Assembly (NCBI GenBank): GCA_003586115.2
Contig: QVOM02000034.1
Span: forward strand, 107,459,510 to 107,523,509
Direction of reading: 5' to 3'
DNA: 64,000 bases
Source of the DNA: Salvator merianae
Taxonomy: Eukaryota > Chordata > Lepidosauria > Squamata > Teiidae
Shown: piece after piece, positions 13,727-25,082 of the stretch
How the letters are laid out: each line of letters begins with the position of its first letter
Position numbering within the stretch: position 1 is the first letter of the stretch
Made by a program: the position numbers and the translations under genes
Notes under the pieces: generated by a model
What the model was told of the DNA's origin: nothing
Seen by the model: the letters and a program-made list of their open reading frames with translations, nothing else
Database searches by the model: none

Positions 13727-14658
13727 AACTGTGAACCAGAAAGGCTTTCTGTGAGTTCTTGCCTTGATTAATTGGAATGTGAAATAGGGAGTTTGCAGAA
13801 GAACCGGTAGGAGGCAGCAGTTTATGATGTGGAAGAAAGCAGAGCTGGAGCTTCTTTACTAGAAACCCTCTCAGCCTTGATGAACCAGAACATGAGGACC
13901 CCTTGGAGTTGCCTCACACAATGTCTAACAGCTCTGCCTTTGCTTTCTCCATGCCACCTCCTCCAGCTTCTTCTGCAAGATCCCACTTTAATCTTCACTT
14001 TATGCTCCAACTGACTGTAGCAACAGCTCACAGAGAGGCTTTCTGGTGAGTGAACTCCATGCTTCAACTTCTTCCAAGCTGGAAATCTCCTCTGGCTTCC
14101 TACGTCTTCTCCTAGCATTTTTTTCGAAGCTGAGATCCCTCCCGGAGCAGCTGTCTCTTTTGGCAACTATCCTCCTCTGTCCTTCCATCATCCAGTGTTG
14201 AATCTACACCTGCACCTCTCGCTTAACCAGATGGCATTTGGGGCATTCACTTAACTTCCAGATTTCAATTACTTTCAATTTCTTATATAACACATTTCTA
14301 CAGAATATGGCATTTTGGGCAAACCTAACCCTTGTGTTATGCAAGGTTCTACTATAGTCTCTTACATGCCATCCAGTGTGTACAAACTTCTGCTTTATGA
14401 CATTTGCCAAGGATTCAGATTGAATTTCATGCCAGGCTGATTGAATTTTTTTTGTTGCAATCTACGGTATCATAGGAACTCAGTACTGTAATCATCTCCA
14501 GATCTCTAATTCACAGATATCTATGTCTTTTCTCTCACTGCTCTTCAGGGATTTATTTTTCACTCCTATAAATTCCTGCAGGAAGAAAACCATTGTTGTC
14601 ACTGTGCTTTAGTTCCTGCAAACTGTTATGTAGTGCAAAATTAAGTTATCCAAATACT

Positions 14659-15317
14659 CAGTGGCGTAGCGAGCCGCTTTGACACCCGGGGCTACTAGCC
14701 GTTTTGACGCCCGGGGCTAGGGGCTAGGGGCGGGGCCAGCGAGCGCGCATGCGTGTGGGCGGGGGCAGCGAGCGCGCATCCCCCACTCATCGCCCTGCCC
14801 AGCGGCGGCCTCGCTCGTCGCCCTGGCCCACCTGGCGGCAGCCCGCCCGGCGGCGGCCTCGCTCCTCGTCCCGGCCCGCCCACCGGCGGCCTCGCTCCTC
14901 GCCCCGGCCTGCCCAGCGGCGGCCTCGCTCTTCGCCCCGGCCCGCCCGGCGGGAGTCGCGCTCGTTGCCCCGGCCCGCCCGGCAGCGGCCTCGCTCCTCG
15001 CCCCGGCCCGCCCGGCGGCGGCCTCGATGGCCCTACCTGCACCCATGCGCTCTCGCTGGCTTCGCTCACACGCATGCTGGCAGGCCGGGCGACAAGCCCA
15101 GCCACCGCAGGCCGCCGCGGGGCGGGGCGACAAAGCGACGAGCACGTCCGTCGCCGGGCGGGCCGGGGCGACGAGTGTGGCTGCTGCTGGGCAGGCCGCC
15201 CGGGGCGGCGAGCGAGGGCGCCGGTGGGCGGGGCCTTGGCTCCAATGGGCTGGACGCCCCGGAAAACGCGCCGCCCGGGGCGCTCCGCCCCCCCGCCCCA
15301 CCCTCGCTACGCCAGTG
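14659..15317. mobile_element. GC-rich non-autonomous hAT-like element
   Basis: The ends CAGTGGCGTAGCGAG and CTCGCTACGCCAGTG are inverted repeats with one mismatch. Both sides carry the perfect 8-bp duplication CAAATACT (14651-14658 and 15318-15325), the hallmark of hAT insertion. The 659-bp interior is extremely GC- and CpG-rich, unlike the AT-rich intron around it, and consists largely of a tandem array. Long open frames here in several phases on both strands encode only Pro/Arg/Gly/Ala and come from composition, not genes. The clean target duplication indicates a fairly recent insertion. Confidence 0.85.
14802..15027. repeat. 33-bp GC-rich minisatellite
   Basis: About six to seven units built on CGGCGGCCTCGCTCCTCGCC followed by CCGGCCCGCCCG, with point variants and one shortened unit. 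Because 33 is divisible by three, every frame stays open through the array, which explains the overlapping long ORFs. The array lies entirely inside the hAT-like element. Confidence 0.85.
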
Positions 15318-15589
15318 CAAATACTGTAATATGGAAAACTGAGAAACTACGAAGGTCCCATCTATCAATACAGAGGGTCAAATTACATTGCTGCAAGATT
15401 CCAGGATCACAGGAAGCAAGTGAAGTCACCTATTAGCAGCTAGCTAAAAGCAGAAGCTGCACAAAATGGTGTTACATGAGGGCAAGTGCATTTTACCAAC
15501 CGTGTAAAAGCAAAAGTTATGATGCAACAAGCAGTGTTATCCAGGGGAAGTCACAGTGTAAGAGCAAATCTGTGTACAAAACTGTATTA

Positions 15590-15910
15590 TTGATAGATGA
15601 CCGTATTCTGATCTTTGTTGTCAATTAAATGTCCTTATATTTCATGACCTTGTCTAAGCTTTTTGTCATCTTTCTTCCTGAAGATTATTCTTATCTTTAA
15701 TTCTCCAGAATGTCCATCATTGTCTGTTTGGAAGGTCTAAAGAGCAAAAACTGTCCATCACTTTTATGACATATGCATGTTGGCATTACCTTGATTTTCT
15801 TAATAGTCAGCATGAATCCAGAATTTTTACTTTCTCTTGCCATGTACATAATTATTTTTTGCAAGCCTTCTTAACTTTCAGGGAACAATAGCATCATCTA
15901 CATGCCTTAA
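15590..15910 (-). mobile_element. Decayed RTE/BovB-like LINE fragment
   Basis: Minus-strand translation in shifting frames gives NLRHVDDAIV (compare RT motif NLRYADDT), ESKNSGFMLTIKKIKVM (compare KAGLKLNIQKTKIM) and GRKMTKSLDKVMKYKDI followed by LTTKIRI. These fit the BovB/RTE reverse transcriptase in the correct order. Stops and frameshifts abound, and the upper boundary is obscured by an unrelated segment at about 15960-16190. The call rests on remembered family sequence. Confidence 0.45.
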
Positions 15911-17329
15911 ATTACTCATATTTTGACCTCAATTTACCTCTTCTCCTACAACCTTAAATCGCTCACAGATTAAATATAAACATAAACTTTGCCTTGCCTT
16001 GCCTTGCTCACCGTCTCCAAGCAACCGGCCTTCTCTGTAAGAGGAAGTCACACTGACATCAGTGCTATTTAGTAGCCATTGGTAGCCCTGTCCCTCATGA
16101 AGGTGCGCAAATCCTTTCTGAAGTGCTCCAAGTTGGTCACATACACCACATCTTGTGGTGCTTTCCAAATTGACAGCTATTCTAATATCTGTTGTACTTC
16201 ATTTTCTTCAATAGTCTTGTAGCAAGTATTTCTGTATTTCGATAACCTGATTTGTGAATATCTTTATTATAGCCTCTGCATCGACATTTCCAAGATTATT
16301 CTTGAGTGTCCGTATGTTAACTGTAAACTTGTTTAAGATTGTGCTGATCTTTTCTTTTCCTTGAGGTTAAACATTTGTCCTGCTTGATGTCCAAATCTGA
16401 CAATCACAACAGCTTGCTCTAAAAGCCATTTCAGGCTTTTTTTCTTTGAAATTTTGGAAATAATTCTATTTGTTTCAAGTTTCACATTCTTTCTTTTCTC
16501 TTTACATAACCCATCAGGTTCTCTTTCTCATGGAGTAGTCATACCCAATCTGCTGCTCACATTGATCTTGTTGGGGCACTTACTCTTTATGTTTGTCTAA
16601 GTTTAACACATGTTTTTAACCCTAGTAATTCATTGTTCCACAGAGCTCTCCTGAAACTGTCCTGGCTGAGTGAACTGCATGCATCCATCTTCTCTTTCGT
16701 ATTCGTTTTCAATATTGCCCATCCAGTGATGTCCAAGTGTAGAGTCTGTGTTTCTGTTACCTGAAGCAATATTGGCAGTAAACAAAGAATTCTGTTTGAA
16801 AAACTATCACCTGAATTCTGTCTGTCTATTCCAGATTCCTCTGTTACTCATAGTGTTGCATTCCAGTAAACAATTAGTAGTAGAAAACATTGTGCTACAA
16901 TTATGCAGGTACTAAGTAAATTCATGGAGGATTAATGTCATGTTTAAACATGCAACTTCCTAACTTTTGCATACCAGTAACACATACATGTGGGATATTG
17001 CTCCACCCCCACCCCCAATTAAATCTCCCTCCAAAAAAAAGAAGCTAGATAAATAAATGTTTGGATAACATGAACAGAAGTACACCCACACAAAAATTAA
17101 AAGATGTGCTTGTCTCTTTTTGAAAAATGTTTATATTCGTATTTTTTTGAAAAAGAGAAAAAGTTAATTAAACTCTGGGGAACCTCATTGTATAACTATC
17201 TACTTTCTTTTGAAATCTACTGATATTGCATGCACTTAAAAACTGAACGAAGAAGCTGATCTCTCATGAATACATTCTCACTGAAATCAAAAGGGCTTTA
17301 AGTGTTTAACTGTGGGTGTTTCTATACTT
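15911..17329. other. DPYD intron 18 between repeats
   Basis: Non-coding. It contains a short CCTTG tandem near 15995-16009 and a Cys-containing minus-strand frame (15929-16168) without recognisable domain. No transposon ends were identified. Confidence 0.5.
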
Positions 17330-17720
17330 GCCCTTCAGCAATCTAGATCAGCAAGTTTGGAACAAGCAAGCCGTCGCAAGCAGGGATGGATTCTGCTTGG
17401 ACTGGAACAGGACCATCTCCTTTGGGACAGCCTGCTCTGGTCCAGCCCCATGCTGATCCTGAAGCTTGTGTGAGCTTTGGAGCCACCCTCCAAAGCTCCA
17501 ACTCAGAGGAATGAAAGTTCCTGGCCTCAGGGACCCTAATGGACCCAGTTTGACAACACATATTGTTGTTCTACCATCATGTTCAGGTAAACCAGAACAT
17601 GGAGGTGTGCACCTTCTGCATGCCTCCATGATCCAGTTCACCAATGACTAGTAAGCATACAGAGCATCCTAGTATGGGGTGAGACATCCCTTAAAATGGA
17701 CTAATGTGCAGAAGAGAGAG
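17330..17720. repeat. Dispersed repeat of the AGACCA/GGTATACTA family
   Basis: Shares, in degraded form, blocks such as AAACCAGAACATGGAGGTGTGC...CTCCATGATCCAGTTCACCA with 28900-28985 and 32265-32325, which read ...TATACTAGACCACGGG...TTCATGATCTAGTATACCA. It appears to be one member of an old non-autonomous transposon family. Its boundaries are uncertain. Confidence 0.4.
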
Positions 17721-18014
17721 TCCTGAACCTCTTATAAACCCAGAATTGAGGTAACTGCAGAAAGGCCCTCTGACTGGAATGAGGCCATACACTTTTATTC
17801 ACCAATTCCCTACACACTGATAGTTAAAAGCTATGCTGCTTGTAACTACTACTGCTGCTGCTATTGGTACTACTCCTACAACTGTAACATCTCTACCATA
17901 GGCTGAATGTTTTTGTGATGGTGGAGCATGTATGATTCAGTAGGGTAAATAAGTATGCTAGGCTAGTGTAGCTACCAGAAGAATGGGCCTGTTTGCACAG
18001 CTATACCATTGCAG

Positions 18015-18424
18015 GCTGGCAGGGATTAGGTATGAAGGTGTCCATCTGCACTTCAGGGGCTGGGGAGGAGCCAGTGGTCATGGTACATGTCGGTACCAGT
18101 GACGTTGGAAAGGATAAGCAGAAGGTCCTGGAAGCCAAATTTAGGTCATTAAGTAGAAGATTGAAATCCAGGACTTCCAAGGTTGCATTCTCAGAAATGC
18201 TACCTGTTCCATGTGCAGGGCCAGCTAGACAGGCGGAGCTCAAGAGCTTCAATGCATGGATGAGGCAGTGGTGTCGAGAGGAAGGGTTTAGATTTGTCAG
18301 CAACTGGGGAACATTTTGGGACAAGCCAAACCTGTACAAAAGGAACGGGTTGCACTTGAACCAAGATGGAACCAGACTGCTGGCCCTTAATATTAAAGAA
18401 GTCACAGAGCAGCTTTTAACCTAA
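18015..18424 (+). pseudogene. CR1 ORF1 C-terminal esterase domain
   Basis: An open frame shows VVMVHVGTSDVGKDKQ, the counterpart of the SGNH-hydrolase GTND block, and ends with LYKRNGLHLNQDGTRLLA, the GLHLN block that carries the catalytic His of this domain. CR1 ORF1 proteins normally have an N-terminal zinc-binding region plus this esterase; only the C-terminal domain remains. Asn of GTND is Ser here. Confidence 0.75.
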
Positions 18425-18543
18425 TCCCTGGGGGAAAGACGACAGGAGCTGGGCAGCATCCGGTTCGTGAAAGTGCACAGTTCAGTGAGCAGAGTGGGAA
18501 ACTAGTCAGTAGTATTCAAGCAAAAAGAGGCAAGAGGCAGTCT

Positions 18544-21500
18544 GTGATTGCACATGATCCTAAAGGGCAGAACTTTCAACAGAAGAGTGCATACATATGC
18601 CTGTACGCAAATGCTAGAAGCCTCCAAGCCAAAGTAGGGGAGCTGGAATATATAGTGATGTATAAAAATATTGATATTATTGGCATTACTGAAACCTGGT
18701 GGACTGATAAAAACCAATGGGATACAGTGATCCCAGGTTACAAACTGTACAGGAAAGACCGGAAAGGGCGAATTGGAGGTGGTGTAGCCTTATACATTAA
18801 GGAAGAGATAGAATCTTATGAACTGGAACTTCCAGATAAAACAGACCCATCCATAGAAACATTGTGGGTAACAATACGAGGTCAGAAAACAAGTCTAATG
18901 TTAGGGACTTGGTATCGTCCTCCCAACCAAACTCATGAAGGAGACTAGCAATTGGAAAATAAGGTCATGGAGGCATCAAAAAGGAAAGAGTAGTTATAAT
19001 GGGAGACTTCAACTACCTCACATAAACTGGGTGAACTCTTATTCAACTCATGAGAAGGAAATAAAATTCCTAGACATGCTAAACAATTGTTCTCTTGAGC
19101 GGCTGGATGTGGAACCAACCAGGGGAAAGGGAATCCTGGACTTGATCCTAAGTAATACACAGGATCTAATACAAAATGTCACTGTAACTGATCCAGTAGG
19201 GAACAGTGATCACAATGTGATAACCTTCAATTTAAATACAGACGATAAGTTGTTGACACAATCAAACGTGGAGACCTTAAACTTTCGTAAGGGAAATTTC
19301 CCCAAAATGAGAAAACTGGTAAAAAGGAAATTGAAAGGGAAAGTTAGAAGAGTTAAATTTCTCCAAAATGCATGGAAACTATTTAAAAACACATTAATGG
19401 AGCCTCAATTAGAATGCATATCTAGAAGAAGGGACTGCCAAGTCCAAGGGGACACCAGTGTGGTTTACAAATGCAGTACAAGAAGTCAATAAAAACAAAG
19501 AAAGGTCATTCAGAAAATGGAAGGCTTGTTCCAATGAGGAGAACAGGAAAGAAGACAAACTCTGGCAAAACAAATGCAAGGCAGCAATTAGGAATACTAA
19601 GAAGAATTTAGGGGAGCACATTGCTAAGAACATCAAGAGAAATAAGAATTTCTTTAAGTATATCAGAAGTAGGAATCCAACCAGAAAAGCAGTTGGACCA
19701 CTAGATCATAATGAACAGAAGGGGATAATTACAGAGGACAAGGAGATTGCAGAAAGGCTAAATGATTTTTTTGCCTCTATTTTTACTGAGGAAGATAGAG
19801 AGCATATGCCAGCAGCTGAGTCAATCTTTTCAGGGAGGGAGTAGATCAGATAGAGGTAACCAAGAAGGAGGTTCTTGCCTGTCTTAATAAACTAAATGCT
19901 AACAAATCACCAGGACCAGATGGTATTCATCCAAGAGTTCTTTAAGAACTCAAATTTAAAATTGCTGAGCTTCTAGCCAAACTATATAATCTTTCCCTAA
20001 AATCAGGTTCTGTGCCTGAAGACTGGAGGGTGGCAAATGTGACACCGATCTTCAAAAATGGATCAAGGGGTGATCCAGGAAATTACAGACCAGTCAGCTT
20101 AACATCAGTTCCAGGTAAAGTGATGGAAACCATAATTAAGGATAAAATTACTAAACACATAGAAGAGCAAGTATTGCTGAAAGAAAATCAGCATGGCTTC
20201 TGCAAAGTAAATAATGCCTTACAAACTTGTTAGAATTCTTTGCAAGTGTTAATAAACATGTGGATAAAGGTGACCCAGTTGACATTGTCTATATGGATTT
20301 TCAGAAGGCTTTTGACAACATTCCTCATCAAAGACTCCTGAATAAACTCAGCAGTCATGGAATAAGAGGAACATGCCCTGTCCTGGATTGGTAACTGGCT
20401 TAAGGACAGGAAACAGAGAGCAGGAATAAATGGTCAGTTCTCAGAGTGGAAAGAGGTGAAAAGTGGGGTCCCACAAGGTTCAGTACTAAGACCCCTGCTT
20501 TTTAATTTATTCATAAATGACCTAGACACAGGGGTAAGTAGTGAGTTAGCAAAGTTTGCTGATGACACTAAATTGTTCAGAGTAGTAAAAATCTGAGAGT
20601 GATTGTAAAGAGCTCCAGAGGGATCCCTTGTAGGGGTGTGCACGAAGATTCGTTGCATTCGAATTTCATACGAATTTCGATGCTTCGTGACTTTCGCATC
20701 GAATGCGAAGTGCAATCTACATTGCGAAAGCGAATGGCGAAAGTCCCCTCCATTTTCGCTAATTTTCGGGACCTTCGCCATTCACCGCGAACGGCCGCTT
20801 TCATCTTTTTTTGCCGCGAAAACTTCGATGTGTCGAAGCACGGTTGCTTCACAGCCTCAAGACACTGCCTCTAGAGGTTGGAACTTGGAAATTGTAATGC
20901 ATCACATTAGGAAAGACAGTATTTTTTTTAACTCTTTGCCTGCCTCACATCGATCGCACCGCATGAGGATGAGAAACTCAGATGGCTAGGAGTTAATAAA
21001 ACTTGTTTGATGCTGGTATCGTTCTGCTTTTTGAAACGGAGGGCAAGACGAGGCGTCATTTCGCTGCTGCTCTGAAGTAGGGAGTTATTTCATCCTGCGT
21101 CTGCCTCCAGTCTTCTAAATTACGCGCTTAGTTGAAGGCAATTGCTTCGTGCGTCGCTGACTGAGCCTGCCCGCCTCGTACAATGAGTAGACGAGGCGCT
21201 TGTGGAAAAAGAAAATTCAGTCGCAGGTCACTCAGCTGAGAGTCAGCTCCGATCGACACGGAAATAAAACGGCTCATTGGCAGCCGCTTTTATAAGGTGC
21301 TATGGACCCATCCATAAAAGCCAATAGGTAAATAATTTCTGTGCCCCAAACAATCCGCACGGCAGCCAGCGACGAGTCGCGCCAATAAGTTAAAGTGACA
21401 TAAGATAGCGCGCATGCACGCACAGACATGAGTGTCGAAAAGGCATCGAAAATGACGAAAAATCAAAGCGAAAAAAATACCTTTGCTTGCTTTCGCTTGC

Positions 21501-22440
21501 TTTCGCCTCTCTGGCGTATTAGCAAAATTATAGCATTTCCACGCAACCTCGCGATCCACAGTGAGGAACCCCAAAGTGCCTTCGTTGCTTTGGATCCTGC
21601 TACAAACCAGCCACCGGCTAAAAGTAAGCTCCGTGCAATTTTTACCTTATAACAAAGCAACTCCTTAAACTAGCAACGTGGACGGTCAAATATAGAAGGG
21701 ACAGGGCAAGACGATATGCGGCGTTTCCCTATAGAAAGAAGTGTATGTTTTTCGATACTTATTTCATTCATTTTGCAAGGAACGTACCCCCCTCCCCGGG
21801 TTTTTTGCGAAAATTTTCGCAGCGAAAACGAAAGTCGACATTTTCGCGAGTAGCGTTTTTGTGCGAAAATGAAACAATGGTGCTTCGATGCTTTGCGAAA
21901 CGAACAGTGAAAAATCCTTTCGTGCACACCCCTAATCCCCTGACACTGGGTGAGTGGGCAACGAAATGGCAAATGCACTTCAATCTTAGCAAGTGCAAAG
22001 TGATGCACATCAGGGCAAAAAAAACCCAATTATACCTATAAACTGATGGGAGCCAAGCTTTCTGTGACAGACCAGGAAAAGGATATTGGGGTTCTGGTAG
22101 ACAGCTCAATGAAGGTATCAAACCAGTGTGCAGTGGCAGTGACACCTTGGCCTCTTCAGCCTTGAAAAGTGGCATTTAAGAGGATACCTGATTGAGGCAT
22201 ATAAAATCATGCACAGTATGGATAGGGTGGACAGAGAGAAGATTTTTTTCTCTATCACACAACACTAGAACTAGGGGGCACTCTCTGAAGCTGATGGGTA
22301 GGAGAGTTAGGACTGACAAGGGGACGTATTTATTTTCACCCAGAGGCTCAGCGGTCTATGGAATTTATTACCGGAAGAGGTGGTGACAGCCATCAGCCTG
22401 GATGGCTTTAAGAAAGGACTGGACAGATTCATGGAGGTCA
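18544..22440 (+). pseudogene. CR1 ORF2 endonuclease-reverse transcriptase, broken
   Basis: The endonuclease domain begins ICLYANARSLQAKVGELEY and continues with IIGITETWWTDKNQW and LMLGTWYRPPNQ (18544-18948). A frameshift leads to the LDVEPTRGKGILDLILSN block (18935-19492). RT motifs follow: VANVTPIFKNGSRGDPGNYRP (20012-20233) and KFADDTKLF, whose FADD codons are 20555-20566. The hAT element interrupts about 60 bp after FADD. The frame resumes with TKWQMHFNLSKCKVMHI (21962 on) and the C-terminal region to about 22440. Dead. Confidence 0.9.
20631..21934. mobile_element. Non-autonomous hAT transposon inserted in CR1
   Basis: Both ends carry the perfect 16-bp inverted repeat TAGGGGTGTGCACGAA. 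The flanks ATCCCTTG (20623-20630) and ATCCCCTG (21935-21942) match at 7 of 8 positions, an 8-bp hAT-type duplication. The CR1 sequence reads straight through when the element is ignored. Dozens of CGAA/TTCG motifs cluster within about 200 bp of each end, resembling hAT transposase-binding subterminal repeats. The centre holds CCAAT-like and TTTATAAG motifs but no transposase frame. Many CpGs survive, suggesting youth. Confidence 0.9.
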
Positions 22441-22668
22441 GGTGTATAAGTAGCTACTAGAATGGATCCCTAGGTACTGCCTCCAGGTTGGAAAGACAGG
22501 CAGGATGTCTGTAAAACCATTTTCAGGAAGTCGAGAGCCGGTGAAAGTTTTGCCTTTTATTCTGCTTGAGAATGCCCAAAGCAATTGGTGGGCCACTGTG
22601 TGAAACAGAATGCTGAAGTAGATGGGCTGTGGCCTGATCCAGCAAGGCTCCTCTTATGTTCTAATGGA

Positions 22669-23027
22669 CCACACAGACCACCAGCACTTGAAGTGCAGAT
22701 GGCAGGCCTGATCACCATGATAGCGGCCATGGGATCTGGCCATCACCATGATTACTGGAATGTGGTGCACAAGTGCACAGGCACAAGTGCAGCTGTGCCA
22801 CCCCACCCCGCCCATTTGCAGCATTTGCACCCAGAAGAGGTAGTGAAGGCTGCTGACCGGGATCTATCCAGCTGTTTCCAGTCAAGCTACAGACAATGTT
22901 TTAGTTGCCCACAGCTAGTAGTGTCTAGGAACAGCTGAAGGTGTTCCTGGATGCGGCAGCAGTGGTGGAGTGTGGATAGGGCTACGTGCTGAGGAGGAGC
23001 TCACCAGAAGGTAAATGCGAACAGGCC
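22669..23027 (-). mobile_element. Harbinger-like MITE, diverged copy
   Basis: Directly follows the CR1 tail. It shares family blocks (AGTGCAGATGGC, GGTGCACAAGTGCACAGGCA, CAGCTGTTTCCAG, GCCCACAGCTAGTAG) and ends AAATGCGAACAGGCCC, the expected terminal sequence. The left end is degraded. Confidence 0.6.
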
Positions 23028-24148
23028 CAATTGCTAAACTAGATTAATTGAGCTAATACCTTCAAAAATAAACCTGTTTTTTCTCAAAGAAACTTCAAAA
23101 AGAAGCCCATTTGCCAAAGTGTAGGAGCTTCGGAAACACCCTCACACACCAGGGGGTAGGACTACTACTTGTGACCTCCTTTGCCAGCCACTTCTGTATG
23201 CAACCTCATGGCAGGGCAAACCTGACCATAAAATTGAAAGGGAAGGAGTAAAGCTAAGAGTAATTCACAAGAAGACCAAATGCAGGTGTGGCATTCAGGT
23301 GAGCTCTGACTACAGTAGCAGGACAGATAGTGAAACCTCACCAGTGGGATGATGGCGTGATAACAGAAACACTACATTTTAGCTACTTCCTTTGCACTGA
23401 ACTGGTTTATTTAAATATACCTGAAGGTCTCAGGGTGGGTATACTAAAATAAGTATAAAAACAGCTAAAATAAATTAGTTAAAATGGTGACGTTCCTGCG
23501 TTAGGAGGGAATGCTATTCCTCCATCAAAGGCCAAGGTACTCTTCATTGTCATATGGTTCTTGCTAGATATTCTGCTACTTCTGGCTTGCTGGCCATCAC
23601 TGTGTAGTAGCTATCACATAAGATTTGCTCATGCAAAACTGTGGGGATCTAGATTTGGAAGTCAAGAACGAACCTGTAAAAAAGCCAAGAAAACTCTATG
23701 AACACAGCTGTACCATTCAGCTGAAAATTTGGGACCCAGATGATGAGATCACTTAGGTCTGAAGACAATCTTTCAGGTACTGGAGAACAGTGACAAGTTT
23801 CCATAAGTAGATTGAGATGACATGGCACAGCTGCACTGAAGCCACATTAAAAGCTCTAATTGAAACATAAGTTCTTCATTCACAAGGACTGATACCATCA
23901 GGACATGGACTGTGAAAAGCATAAAGAAAGGAAATTGCTGGAGCAGAAATGAAGCATGCCAAATAGAGTAAGTGAACAGATTGGGCTGCTTTAACTGAAG
24001 TGCATCTACACCTTCTAGTAATGTCAATTTCACCTTCCAGTCCTCATACACTGTCCACATCTTGTATCAGCACACACATCTCTAAGCTGTCAGAGATAGA
24101 CGAAAACAGGTTTCAAAGTAGCATGCATGTTCCTTCTGTTCTTTCCTG
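23028..24148. other. DPYD intron 18, no gene
   Basis: Non-coding. A weak match to the CTCAGGGTGGGTATACTAAAA type of repeat (see 39802) lies near 23425-23490. Nothing else is recognised. Confidence 0.5.
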
Positions 24149-24351
24149 CAGTGGCAGCCGCCAGTTTTAAGCCTGGGTGTTCGCATCCTGCACAAAGCAT
24201 GCCATGGCTGTGTGTGGGGCCTTCGTGCCTCTATACTGCTGCAGCAGGTTGCTAGGCAACCTGCTGCAGCAGTACGGAGGCCCCACGAACAGCCTTGGCT
24301 CACTTTGTGCGGGGTATGAACAGCCAGGCTTGAGGCCAGCGACTGCCACTG
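24149..24351. repeat. Near-complete palindrome (foldback element)
   Basis: Two arms of about 100 bp run from CAGTGGCAG at 24149 to CTGCCACTG at 24351 and meet at the small palindrome GTTGCTAGGCAAC. The arms differ at scattered positions and by one short indel. TTCCTG lies just outside each end, hinting at a target duplication. The ends start CAGTGGC, as in many hAT elements. Confidence 0.8.
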
Positions 24352-25082
24352 CTTCCTGTGTGTCTTTGTGATGGATGGAGATGCCGCCATTTTTCATGTG
24401 GGCAGTTTGCCCTATGTTCTGTGGCAAGGTGCCTGGGAATCTAGGTATCCTAGTAAGCATATCACACCATGAACATGATAGCATGTAAACAACCCAGAAG
24501 AAAAGGGGAAGACAGTCAGACCACTACAAGTGAGGACTACGTGGTCACATTGCTGATATGTAGGTGTAGTTTAGATAACTGCCCAATATATTAGTCAGGT
24601 CATGGCTGCACACAAAGAAATGGACTGACAATGATCTTCAGCAATGACATCATTAGTATGTGCTCAACTGTAAGCTAAAAAATCATAAGCTCTTGTCTAT
24701 CAAAGTACTGAATCTCTGGTAAACTAAATCTTATGCGAGTGTGAGCACAGAATTGTAGGCAGAGTGGAGGCTGCTTCTAGATGAGGATAGCTTCTAGCCA
24801 TGCTTCCTTGTGTAGGCAGCTGGAGATGGATTGGGATTTGCTCACTCCCATCACTTCTAAGAAGTCTTGGAAGAGGAAGAAAAAGGACAGATCATTCTGA
24901 CATCTACAGGTTCTTCTTACGTTAGCCAATAAACCAAGGAGAAGAGGTCTTCACAGCACTTGGGAGAGAAAAGAGGGGCAGAAAAAGAACAAACCTGTTG
25001 TTTCTTTAGCAACAAAGACATGTTAGCAACGATGTTAGCAAACATAATCCCTGCCACTGATGTCCAACTGTTGGTGTTCAAA

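Larger units (their letters stand above)
12708..14354. mobile_element. Tigger/pogo-like DNA transposon relic with nested insertions
   Basis: The left end reads TA|CAGTAGGACCTTGCATAA and the right end is the inverted match TTATGCAAGGTTCTACTA|TA. That is 16 of 18 matching bases with a TA dinucleotide on each side, as expected for the pogo/Tigger group. Subterminal motifs such as TAGAACATG on the left and TCGCTTAACCAG on the right recur as in Tigger elements. No transposase frame is readable. A CR1 3' tail and a MITE fragment (12950-13726) interrupt it. Confidence 0.55.
17985..22668 (+). mobile_element. CR1 LINE in sense orientation, split by a hAT insertion
   Basis: ORF1 esterase remnants, ORF2 endonuclease and RT, and a 3' end reading CTGATCCAGCAAGGCTCCTC then TTATGTTCTAATG are collinear on the plus strand. 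Without the 1304-bp hAT insertion (20631-21934) the copy is about 3.4 kb. Frames are broken many times, for example at about 18940, 19480, 19850 and 20240, so it cannot move. It is the same group as the antisense copy in intron 17. Confidence 0.9.

Noticed and set aside
14659..15317. CpG island marking a gene promoter
   Set aside because: The region has transposon ends and a perfect 8-bp target duplication, so it arrived by insertion; no adjacent first exon is visible.
14717..15436. Several open frames of 100-227 codons, both strands
   Set aside because: All are Pro/Arg/Gly/Ala low-complexity products of the 33-bp GC-rich array inside a hAT-like element; every frame is open and none resembles a protein family.
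18544..18948. Endonuclease-like ORF as a domesticated gene
   Set aside because: It is collinear with the rest of a broken CR1 copy ending in a standard CR1 tail; no sign of selection can be seen from one sequence.
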